Shown here piece after piece: positions 1 to 5,457 of a stretch of 7,345 nt of DNA. The notes under the pieces were generated by a model, which was not told the origin of the DNA, searched no databases, and saw only the letters and a program-made list of their open reading frames with translations. Within the stretch, counting starts at the first letter, position 1. The number at the start of each line of letters is the position of its first letter. The position numbers were made by a program, and so were the translations under genes. The DNA comes from Deltaproteobacteria bacterium (GTDB lineage: Bacteria; Desulfobacterota; Desulfarculia; Adiutricales; Adiutricaceae), in the NCBI GenBank assembly GCA_031288745.1, contig JAITQT010000184.1, positions 1 to 7,345 on the forward strand. The letters are read 5' to 3'.

Positions 1-164
1 TAAAGTCAAGAGCAAAATATATGCCATTTGAAAAAAATTATTTGTATCTGGCAGGACTAAAATGTAAAAGCAAATTGAGCCTCCATGGGAGTTGAGGGGT
101 TTTTGCGCTACGATCATCTTTAATAGCCATAGTGTAGAGTTCTAAGCTAGCTAGTTTGGCATTA
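1..164. other. AT-rich gene-free left edge
   Basis: No reading frame of meaningful length is seen on either strand. The stretch contains an isolated copy of the element B terminal sequence at 100-115 (described separately). It ends in AT-rich DNA containing CTAGCTAG, just before the left copy of element A. No RNA gene or promoter was recognised. Confidence 0.5.
100..121 (+). repeat. Solitary end of element B plus its flank
   Basis: TTTTTGCGCTACGATC at 100-115 matches the right-hand terminal repeat of element B (562-578 and, inverted, 4397-4412). The preceding GAGGGG also fits B, but further upstream the similarity to B stops, so this is a truncated third copy or a solo end. The six bases after it, ATCTTT (116-121), are the reverse complement of the AAAGAT duplication that flanks the left B copy. 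No second ATCTTT is seen in 1-95 to complete a target duplication. Confidence 0.55.
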
Positions 165-172
165 AGTTTAAT
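165..172 (+). repeat. Target-site duplication of element A, left copy (left half)
   Basis: AGTTTAAT directly abuts the GTAACC end of element A. It matches AGTTTAAA at 457-464, beyond the opposite end, in 7 of 8 positions, the last base differing. An 8-bp direct repeat exactly outside the terminal inverted repeats is the expected scar of transposition. Confidence 0.75.
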
Positions 173-456
173 GTAACCGTTCACCAAGTCTTTTTTTCCC
201 CACGTTGCGCCTGGTAGCGACTTTCGAGTTGTAATTAAGTTTTAGCATACTCTTAAGATCTTAACATTAGTTCTTTTAAGGTTTCTACTTAGCTATCTGC
301 TCCAACTATATATTTTAACTTAGATTTAATGTTATAATTCCTAAGCTCCTATAGAGGGCTACATTGTTGCGGTATGTGTCGTCCCTTTTAACAGGCTTGG
401 CACCGCGTTATCACTTGTGAACGAGCCCTTAAACGTTCACATTTGTGAACGGACAC
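173..456 (+). mobile_element. Element A, left copy: 284-bp non-autonomous transposable element (MITE-like)
   Basis: This element aligns along its full length to the reverse complement of 4098-4383, at roughly 85-90% identity by eye. Its ends form an imperfect terminal inverted repeat: GTAACCGTTCACCAA on the left, and GTGTCCGTTCACAAA reading inward from the right. It is flanked by AGTTTAAT (165-172) and AGTTTAAA (457-464), a 7/8 match to an 8-bp target duplication. No long reading frame lies inside. The right end carries clustered GTGAACG/CGTTCAC repeats (416-423, 433-450) that resemble transposase binding sites. The GTAA end and 8-bp duplication recall IS66-type elements, but this family assignment is an inference. 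Confidence 0.85.
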
Positions 457-467
457 AGTTTAAAGAT

Positions 468-578
468 GCTCGAAGCGCAAAAAGTCCCCTTTATTCAGTC
501 CTTAAATTTGTAATATGTCCTTATAACTAGTCAATTTGTTAGACTATTTTGCTTTTAAGAGGTTTTTGCGCTTCGATC
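468..578 (+). mobile_element. Element B, left copy: 111-bp palindromic MITE-like element
   Basis: Terminal inverted repeats are GCTCGAAGCGCAAAAA at the left and GATCGAAGCGCAAAAA (reverse complement of the right end), 15/16 identical. AAAGAT flanks both sides directly (462-467 and 579-584), giving a perfect 6-bp target duplication. The body is an imperfect palindrome around ACTAGT, so the element could form a long stem. It aligns with the reverse complement of 4397-4506 at about 85% by eye. It codes for nothing. The left duplication overlaps the right target duplication of element A by 3 bases. Confidence 0.82.
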
Positions 579-620
579 AAAGATATATATAAGGTGCCGT
601 CGGGCCATCTAGTTTATGGT

Positions 621-644
621 GGGGAAGGGGGGCGGGATTGGGGG
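621..644 (+). other. Putative G-quadruplex tract
   Basis: Four guanine runs of 4, 6, 3 and 5 bases at 621-624, 627-632, 634-636 and 640-644 are separated by loops of 2, 1 and 3 bases. This satisfies the usual G3+N1-7 rule with very short loops. The tract lies between element B and the 3' end of pgsA. The strand transcribed as the pgsA trailer would be C-rich here, so any quadruplex would form in the plus strand DNA. The remainder of 585-719 holds no recognised gene. A short GCCT/AGGC hairpin just past the pgsA stop lacks a U-tract and is not called a terminator. Confidence 0.6.
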
Positions 645-719
645 AAGCACTACCATTATGGGTTGGGCAAGCGGTCTATCTAAAGCGTAAGGCCTCAAAG
701 CTGCCTAGCGAGGCTCATT

Positions 720-1322
720 TTAGCTATGATTTTCGGGAGTTTTTGGGGCCTTGCGGCGGCCAGCCTTAAAAAAATGGTAAAAATAGAGGCCTCCCGACCA
801 GTAGGTAGTGATAAGGGCGAGATAGAGCATAAACAGGCCCACCTTATGGGCGCTGAGCCAGAATAGGTCGTAGCGCCATAAAAGGCAGAACATGGCTATG
901 TTTTGGATTAATGTCTTTTGCTTTCCTTGAGCCGAGGCGGCTATGACTAAGCCTTGCTCTACAGCTATGGCTCTTAGGCTGGTTACGGCCATCTCGCGAC
1001 TAACTATTAGAAAGGCTACCCAAGCCGGAGCTCGTTGGAGGCCGACGAGTAAAATAAGGGCTGAGAAAACTAAGAGCTTATCGGCCATAGGGTCTAGAAA
1101 ACGGCCCAGATTACTTTCGTTACCGTACTTACGGGCTAGATAGCCATCCAAAAGATCACTTAGGGAGGCCAATAGATAGACGATGGCCGCAGCGGCGGCG
1201 ATCATAGGGCTTTGGATTTCTAAAGAAAGAAGGATGATGACTATTGGGATGGCTATAAGACGGCCCAAGGTCAAACAGTTAGGTAGGACTGGCCAGGCTA
1301 ATATCTTTTTAAGGCAGCTCAT
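720..1322 (-). CDS. pgsA: CDP-diacylglycerol-glycerol-3-phosphate 3-phosphatidyltransferase
   Basis: This inner-membrane enzyme transfers the phosphatidyl group from CDP-diacylglycerol to glycerol-3-phosphate, the committed step to phosphatidylglycerol. The complete CDP-alcohol phosphotransferase signature is present: D-G-x2-A-R-x8-G-x3-D-x3-D runs from D61 to D83 (numbered from the upstream TTG), preceded by D58. The N-terminal LPNCLTLGRL is typical of PgsA, and several hydrophobic helices follow to the basic C-terminus. The frame extends to a TTG at 1328 (202 aa). ATG at 1322 (200 aa) is preferred because an AGG lies 8 nt upstream of it and only 2 nt from the TTG. It follows the transglycosylase by 26 nt and is likely cotranscribed. 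Length and motif are normal for the family. The paralogous CDP-alcohol transferases (phosphatidylserine or cardiolipin type) are less likely given the N-terminal motif. Confidence 0.93.
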   Translation of the reverse strand: MSCLKKILAWPVLPNCLTLGRLIAIPIVIILLSLEIQSPMIAAAAAIVYLLASLSDLLDGYLARKYGNESNLGRFLDPMADKLLVFSALILLVGLQRAPAWVAFLIVSREMAVTSLRAIAVEQGLVIAASAQGKQKTLIQNIAMFCLLWRYDLFWLSAHKVGLFMLYLALITTYWSGGLYFYHFFKAGRRKAPKTPENHS

Positions 1323-1348
1323 TGGCAAAGCCTTTAATCATTAATATA

Positions 1349-2380
1349 TTAATTATCATTCATTTCTCTAAAAATAGAGATAAAAAGTTCATAATTATGT
1401 AATACTGCTTTGACGTAGTTTCTAGTTTCAGTGATGGCCGGCACGTCCATTACCTTAGCCACCCGTTCTGGGCCAGCGTTGTAGGCGGCCACCGACAGCT
1501 TTACGTCGCCTTTAAAACGGTTAAGCATCATACGTAAATAACGAGTCCCGCCCATGATGTTTTGCTCGGGATTGAAACTATCTAGACAGCCCACCAGCTT
1601 AGCCGTTTTGGGCATTAGCTGCATCAGGCCCCTGGCCCCGGCCCAGGAGACGGCCTTGGGGTCAAAGTTAGATTCAGCCTTGATAATAGCCGCTATTAGG
1701 GCCGGATCAATTTTATAGGTCTGCGAAGCCTTAAGGATATATGCCTTGACTCCGTCTAAATTTAAACGGCGATAGGGCGCTCGGCCGGTGGAAACAGTAA
1801 TCTGAATGGTAAAGAGCCGGTACCGCGGGTCAGCCGGGGCGTCGGTTAGATGAATAACCCCGCGTCCGTCTTTGAACATGTAATAACTAAGTTCACTTGT
1901 GTCCTCTTGCACCGCGATCTTTTTTTCTTCGGTCTCGGCCGATTTTGCGCCTGAGGCCTTAGCCGCTGGAGGGTCGACTGGTGGAGAGGGAGGAGGGGCG
2001 AAAATCGTTACCCCATTTGGTTCTTTTTTAGGGACCAGCGGCGTTTGACCTGTCGGGGCCGAATCGGTGGCCTTTGGCGGGAGCTGACCAGGCGCTGGTA
2101 GCCAGTAAGGGCGTTGCGGCCCAAGGTAGTTACTCTCCCACCAGGGTAGTTCGGTTTTTTTTTCTTGCGTCGGGGGGCCTTTTCCCATCGTTTCATTTGG
2201 CTCTGGGGCTTTTTCAGAGCTTTTAGGGGCTATAGCCGTAGTCGATTCGGCCTCTGACGTTTGGTCTGGGGAGAAGTCAAAAGGACCGGCATAAAGCTCA
2301 AATGGGGCCGTTAGTAACAAGATGGTTACTACAACCGCTATAAAATATATCGAAAGCTTAAACGAAATTGAAGGCCTCAT
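1349..2380 (-). CDS. Exported lytic murein transglycosylase (SLT domain) with DUF4124-like segment
   Basis: This 343-aa periplasmic peptidoglycan-cleaving enzyme likely forms 1,6-anhydromuropeptides. Residues 8-31 form a signal peptide or membrane anchor ending near YAG. Residues 35-160 are a low-complexity Pro/Lys/Glu-rich spacer. Residues 165-190 (YYMFKDGRGVIHLTDAP) match the DUF4124 type, a short beta-rich segment often linked to transglycosylases. The SLT domain spans about 210-335, with catalytic Glu236 in IIKAESNF, GLMQLMP at 251-257 and AYNAGP at 299-304. ATG at 2380 overlaps the stop of the upstream small gene by 4 nt (ATGA), so translation is probably coupled. A run of nine A residues on the coding strand (plus-strand T 2155-2163) falls in the spacer and could be slippage-prone. 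The fold and activity class are clear; the exact MltC/Slt/MltE-like subclass is not. Confidence 0.92.
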   Translation of the reverse strand: MRPSISFKLSIYFIAVVVTILLLTAPFELYAGPFDFSPDQTSEAESTTAIAPKSSEKAPEPNETMGKGPPTQEKKTELPWWESNYLGPQRPYWLPAPGQLPPKATDSAPTGQTPLVPKKEPNGVTIFAPPPSPPVDPPAAKASGAKSAETEEKKIAVQEDTSELSYYMFKDGRGVIHLTDAPADPRYRLFTIQITVSTGRAPYRRLNLDGVKAYILKASQTYKIDPALIAAIIKAESNFDPKAVSWAGARGLMQLMPKTAKLVGCLDSFNPEQNIMGGTRYLRMMLNRFKGDVKLSVAAYNAGPERVAKVMDVPAITETRNYVKAVLHNYELFISIFREMNDN

Positions 2381-2622
2381 GAGTTTCGGCCGTTATTGCG
2401 CAGCCAGGAGTCCCGATTGTTCACCGAAAGAAAGTAGAGGGTCTCTCCTCCTCTAGTCACGGTTAAAGCCTTTTTTTTGTCGAAATAAATACCTGTCAAA
2501 GCGTCGCGAACTAGTTCGTCCTCGCTTGAACTCGAGCTATGGCCGCGCTCGGAGCTAACTAGGCTGCGGGCTACCCAGATAATTAGGTAAAATAACAAGG
2601 CTATGAGGATTATTCGCCACAT
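2377..2622 (-). CDS. Small membrane-anchored protein, cysteine-less relative of YHS / PP0621-type domains
   Basis: With ATG at 2622 the product has 81 aa: one N-terminal transmembrane helix (residues 3-20), a Ser/Glu-rich linker with five serines at 29-33, and a short C-terminal domain (37-74). That domain reads ELVRDALTGIYF...GGETLYFLSVNNRDSWL. It follows the pattern of small anchored YHS-like proteins in which DPVCG and FCSxxCRD carry metal-binding cysteines. Here those positions are Thr43, Leu65 and Asn69, and the protein contains no cysteine. An in-frame TTG at 2643 would add seven residues, but ATG is chosen because GGA lies 6 nt upstream and the preceding open frame stops 1 nt before it. 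The stop overlaps the transglycosylase start. The YHS relationship is an inference from remembered motifs. Confidence 0.75.
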   Translation of the reverse strand: MWRIILIALLFYLIIWVARSLVSSERGHSSSSSEDELVRDALTGIYFDKKKALTVTRGGETLYFLSVNNRDSWLRNNGRNS

Positions 2623-2623
2623 G

Positions 2624-2821
2624 CTATTTCCAAAAAGGCCCAAAAAAGGTTAACCGAGTCGCTCGGCCTTTTTCTCCCCCGAGCCCTTGGTTTTTTTTAT
2701 CAAGTTTTTTTTCGTAACGTTTAAGCGCTAAGCTGACCTTACGGGCCAGGGTTGGCGTATTAATATTTTGGCTTAGCCATAAGCGCGAAAAATAAAGCCC
2801 ACTGGTTGAGTTAATATCTTT
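2624..2821 (-). pseudogene. Start-less open frame, probable remnant of a gene between folK and the small membrane protein
   Basis: A 65-codon frame is open from just after an in-frame TAA (2822-2824) to TAG at 2624-2626. It has no ATG, GTG or TTG. The stop lies 1 nt before the ATG of the next gene, the spacing expected of a coupled operon gene. The peptide is basic and helical in character (segments RLWLSQ, LARKVSLALKRYEKKLD, KKNQGL). It recalls the last repeat and tail of a tetratricopeptide protein, although no database comparison was possible. Two A8 runs on the coding strand (plus T 2691-2698 and 2705-2712) fall inside it. Another frame (KVFADRK... to FRAYG, directly after the folK stop) is open just upstream and would join it after a frameshift. 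The best reading is a truncated or frameshifted gene; a non-canonical start is possible. Confidence 0.45.
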
Positions 2822-2849
2822 TTATCCCTTTTCCGGTCAGCAAAGACTT

Positions 2850-3344
2850 TTAGTACAATTTTTGAACTTGCAGGGTACTTGGCGGAAGGCGCAGCAACAA
2901 CTCCCCCACGTTTAACCCGAAGATAGGATGAACCCATTCAGGGCAGACCTCGCGCAATGGAAAGAGCATGAAAGCTCTTTCGTGAAGCCGAGGATGAGGT
3001 AAGGTCAGCTCGGGAGAATCTAGGGTGTCTTGGTTTCTAAAAAGAAGGTCGAGATCTATCAATCTCGGGCCCCAGCGTTCGCGGCGTATTCGTCCGAGTT
3101 GCGATTCTATTTCCATGAGGATAGCTAAAAGTTGGAGAGGGATGAGATCGGTAGATAGCATGACGACCCGATTAAAATACCAATTTTGTCCCGACGGGCC
3201 GCCCACCGGCTCAGTTAGCCAAGTCGAACTAAGAGCGGTCACGGTTAGATTAGAATTGAGGCGCAATAGGTTGATGGCCCTCTCCAGAGCCGATTCGGGA
3301 TCGCCTAAGTTAGCTCCCAAGCCTATGGCGCAGAGGGCTGTCAT
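2850..3344 (-). CDS. folK: 2-amino-4-hydroxy-6-hydroxymethyldihydropteridine pyrophosphokinase
   Basis: This cytosolic folate-pathway enzyme transfers pyrophosphate from ATP to 6-hydroxymethyl-7,8-dihydropterin, preparing it for dihydropteroate synthase. The 164-aa length is normal for HPPK. Visible family landmarks are the N-terminal GLGANLGDP (8-16), WLTEPVG (42-48), WYFNRVV (55-61), and the signature RERWGPRLIDLDLL (88-101), which contains the paired Mg-binding aspartates D97 and D99. LPHPRLHERAFMLFPL (115-130) follows. ATG at 3344 overlaps the stop of an upstream open frame by 4 nt (ATGA) and has only a weak GAG ribosome site. This suggests translational coupling to a gene that is now decayed. 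No folB or folP neighbour is present in the window. Confidence 0.95.
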   Translation of the reverse strand: MTALCAIGLGANLGDPESALERAINLLRLNSNLTVTALSSTWLTEPVGGPSGQNWYFNRVVMLSTDLIPLQLLAILMEIESQLGRIRRERWGPRLIDLDLLFRNQDTLDSPELTLPHPRLHERAFMLFPLREVCPEWVHPIFGLNVGELLLRLPPSTLQVQKLY

Positions 3345-3661
3345 AATTTGTAGCTCGCTATTGCGATATTTGCTCTGAGCGAAAAAAATTCTAGCCGACG
3401 GCTTATAAGGCGAGCGGCTAAAGACAAGCTAAGGTCTTGATTTTGATTATTCATCCTCTTTATCGCCAGCAGCCCTCTGGGTTTAGCCACGGGAATAATG
3501 GCGTCCTTCTCTTTAGTTTGAAAAGTTGAGATAAGTCCTTTCGTACCCGGACCTACTTCCGGGCGACTGCAATTGTTGTGGGAGGTAGTACTTAAGCCTT
3601 TAAGCGTCTGAAGATTGAAACTAATTGAGCCCTCAATGGCTACTTGGCGGCGTAAAGTCTC
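3341..3661 (-). pseudogene. Start-less 106-codon open frame ending in the folK start
   Basis: The frame is open from after TAA (3662-3664) to TGA at 3341-3343, which overlaps the folK ATG by 4 nt. The only ATG inside is at 3454, leaving a 37-aa peptide (MNNQNQDLSLSLAARLISRRLEFFSLRANIAIASYKL split by helices). No good ribosome site precedes that ATG. A GTG (within IIPVAKPRG) is another weak possibility. No family was recognised. The ATGA overlap and the open length argue for the tail of a former operon gene, but a chance open frame cannot be excluded. Upstream of 3664 all three frames contain frequent stops. Confidence 0.35.
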
Positions 3662-3664
3662 TTA

Positions 3665-4089
3665 AAATTTTCTTTATTAACCTCAGAGCGGCTAGACTAC
3701 TAGTCGAAATCCAAAGGGGCTTTTAAAGCGCCTATGGAATTCTGAGGGTAAATTTAAATTTATTTCGTACTTAACCTATCATTTGTCTAAAGTCGGACCT
3801 TCAAGATGGTGGGCCCCCAAAAAGTATCCTGTCGTTGGTCTTTAACTTAACAACTTAGCGAACTTAATTTCGCCCCCTCGGTCAACCGAAGGCTTTTAGA
3901 GATCCCTTGCATTAGTGAGAGGTAGTTGACGGCTTAAGCTTTAAATTAATTTTTTAGGTCTTAAAGATTACGGTCGAGGCGCGTTAGAGCGAAACTAGAT
4001 CGATTTAAGGCTATAGGCTTATTGGCGCTCGTCGGATTATTAAATAGGAAAAAAGAGAAATAGAACATAGGCCTCAATATCGGAGCGGC
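3665..4089. other. Gene-free, probably decayed stretch
   Basis: No frame longer than a few dozen codons is present on either strand, and stops are frequent. Short minus-strand stretches with coding-like composition (around 3785-3895) are interrupted by stops and could be gene debris. No RNA gene, convincing promoter or terminator was found. The stretch separates the folK region from the second A/B element cluster. Confidence 0.4.
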
Positions 4090-4097
4090 ATAATATA

Positions 4098-4383
4098 GTG
4101 TCTGTTCACCAATGTGAACGTTTAAGGGCCCGTTCACAAGAGAGAACGTTGCGGTGCCAAGCCTATTGAAAGGGAAGACAAGTACCGCAACAATGTAGCC
4201 CCCTATAGGAGCTTAGTAATTTTAACATTAATCCAAGTTAAAATATATGGTTGGAGCAGAGAGCTAAGTAGAAACCTCAAAAGAACTACTGTTAAGAGCT
4301 TAAGGGTATGCTAAAACTCAAAAACAACTCGAAAGTCGCTACCAGCCGCAACTTGAGGAAAAAAAGATTTGGTGAACGGTTAC
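4098..4383 (-). mobile_element. Element A, right copy: 286-bp non-autonomous transposable element (MITE-like)
   Basis: This is an inverted copy of 173-456. Its ends are GTGTCTGTTCACCAA at the left and GTAACCGTTCACCAA reading inward from the right. ATAATATA occurs at 4090-4097 and again at 4384-4391, a perfect 8-bp target duplication exactly outside the ends. No coding capacity is seen. Internally, TGTGAACG and CGTTCACA near one end can form an 8-bp hairpin around a roughly 10-nt loop. GTTGCGGT/ACCGCAAC (4148-4190 region) makes another 8-bp inverted repeat that is weaker in the left copy. Divergence from the left copy suggests both insertions are old. Confidence 0.9.
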
Positions 4384-4396
4384 ATAATATATAAAT

Positions 4397-4506
4397 GATC
4401 GTAGCGCAAAAACCCCTTAAAAGCAAAGTAGTCTAAAAAATTAACTAGTAATAAGGCCCTGTTACTAATTTAAGGACTGATAAAGGTGACTTTTTGCGCT
4501 TAGATC
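4397..4506 (-). mobile_element. Element B, right copy: 110-bp palindromic MITE-like element
   Basis: This is an inverted copy of 468-578. It starts GATCGTAGCGCAAAAA and ends TTTTTGCGCTTAGATC. ATAAAT flanks it on both sides (4391-4396 and 4507-4512), a perfect 6-bp target duplication. Like the left copy it is an imperfect palindrome around ACTAGT. Its left duplication shares one base with the right target duplication of element A. Confidence 0.85.
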
Positions 4507-4512
4507 ATAAAT

Positions 4513-4745
4513 ATATTATACGAGATTACGCTTTAAGTAAAGAGATAAACTCAAGGCGTCAAGGCGAGAGTGAAACATTTTTTTTAATCTATTTTAGCCT
4601 AAAGCCACACGGGTATTTTCTTTATTGCCTTGCAGTTTAAGCCTTTTTGATTGGATGAAATTAATTTGGCCAACTAGCTTTTAAATTTGGTCCTTTCTGT
4701 TAGAAAAATAGTCTCAATAGCTTTAAGCCCAACTTAACGAGATCT
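4513..4745. other. Intergenic AT-rich stretch downstream of the P-II-like gene
   Basis: No reading frame was supported. The 3' side of the P-II-like gene has no clear hairpin plus U-tract on the minus strand, so how transcription ends here is not visible. Confidence 0.35.
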
Positions 4746-5456
4746 TTACGATTTTCCCAAAATAATAAATTCTTCAACGTTTTGAGTGTAGACGATTCCG
4801 CCCCCAGGCTCGGATAGAATTGGGACTTTACTGATGGCGGCTAAAATGGATTCATAGGTGTTAAGTTCCGAGATAATCATAAGGATTTCTTTTTCAGGCA
4901 CTAAGGTTATGCCGAAAAATTTCACGTCTTCTTCGGTGCCGGTACCTCTAGCCGTGAGGATGGTCCCCCCTCTAGCCCCGGCCTTTCTAGCCACGGCCAT
5001 GATTTCATTGGCGTAGCCGCTATTGACTATCACGGTTATGAGTTTGTGGTTTATGGGCATCTCTTCTTTCCTTATGCTTTGAGCTTTTCTCTCCGAAGGG
5101 CTAATTTGATTTTCCGTAGTTGGGCTGCCGGTTAAGCCCGCCGATTTTAGGCTCATGGCCGGGGCCTCAAGCACAACGGCGGTCCCTTTTAGTTTTCTTG
5201 GATTAGCCCTGGCTTCTTCTCTTAGAGTGGAAACGACCTTATCGGCCTCGGGCCCTAGGACGGAGAAGATAACTTCTTGAAGCACGTCTCCTAAAGCCAA
5301 GAGCTGGAGGATCCTCCCTCCGCTTACTGAACGGGCCATAGAAATAGTCCCGCCCCTAGCTCCGGCCTTCTTGACCACCTTCATAAAATAATCCCCATTG
5401 CGACGCCTTACGACGCCGATGAGAAGCTTGGCTGGAGAGTAATCCAAAGCTGGCAT
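4746..5456 (-). CDS. Tandem P-II-like (GlnB-fold) regulatory protein
   Basis: This 236-aa soluble protein appears to contain two P-II-like ferredoxin-fold domains. Domain 1 spans about 10-98 and domain 2 about 135-236, joined by a polar linker. Each carries the same KxAGARGGT strand-turn motif (GARGGT at 32-37 and 160-165), 128 residues apart. Domain 2 ends GGGIVYTQNVEEFIIL, as in GlnB-type proteins. The canonical long T-loop with its uridylylated Tyr is not seen, so classical GlnD control of nitrogen enzymes is unlikely. A role in sensing a nucleotide or metabolite and gating the adjacent DUF1538 membrane protein is inferred from the pairing. ATG at 5456 lies 1 nt after the upstream TGA, with GGAAAGG in the upstream gene tail as ribosome site, so expression is probably coupled. 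Confidence 0.85.
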   Translation of the reverse strand: MPALDYSPAKLLIGVVRRRNGDYFMKVVKKAGARGGTISMARSVSGGRILQLLALGDVLQEVIFSVLGPEADKVVSTLREEARANPRKLKGTAVVLEAPAMSLKSAGLTGSPTTENQISPSERKAQSIRKEEMPINHKLITVIVNSGYANEIMAVARKAGARGGTILTARGTGTEEDVKFFGITLVPEKEILMIISELNTYESILAAISKVPILSEPGGGIVYTQNVEEFIILGKS

Positions 5457-5457
5457 C

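Noticed and set aside
68..95. Similarity between AATTGAGCC...ATGG at 70-89 and 3621-3640
   Set aside because: The match is short and imperfect with no shared flanks, so chance is a sufficient explanation.
97..578. CRISPR array or integron attachment sites based on repeated GCGCAAAAA boxes
   Set aside because: Spacing is irregular, the boxes alternate in orientation and they fit paired terminal repeats of element B; no cas or integrase gene is visible.
704..719. Rho-independent terminator after pgsA
   Set aside because: The GCCT/AGGC hairpin is only 4 bp and no U-tract follows on the minus strand.
943..1143. Plus-strand open frame antisense to pgsA
   Set aside because: It lies wholly opposite the convincing pgsA coding sequence, its translation shows no domain, and no ribosome site was seen.
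2008..2196. Minus-strand open frame in another phase within the transglycosylase
   Set aside because: It overlaps the low-complexity Pro/Lys-rich spacer; the Lys/Arg-rich translation is a by-product of that composition.
3025..3378. Plus-strand 117-codon frame over folK
   Set aside because: It is antisense to the intact folK with all its motifs, is Arg/Ser-rich and has no recognisable family.
173..4383. A single composite transposon with the A/B pairs as its long terminal repeats
   Set aside because: Each A and B copy has its own different target duplication and the order of A and B from the outside inward differs at the two ends, so these are independent insertions. The enclosed genes are core genes and no transposase is present.
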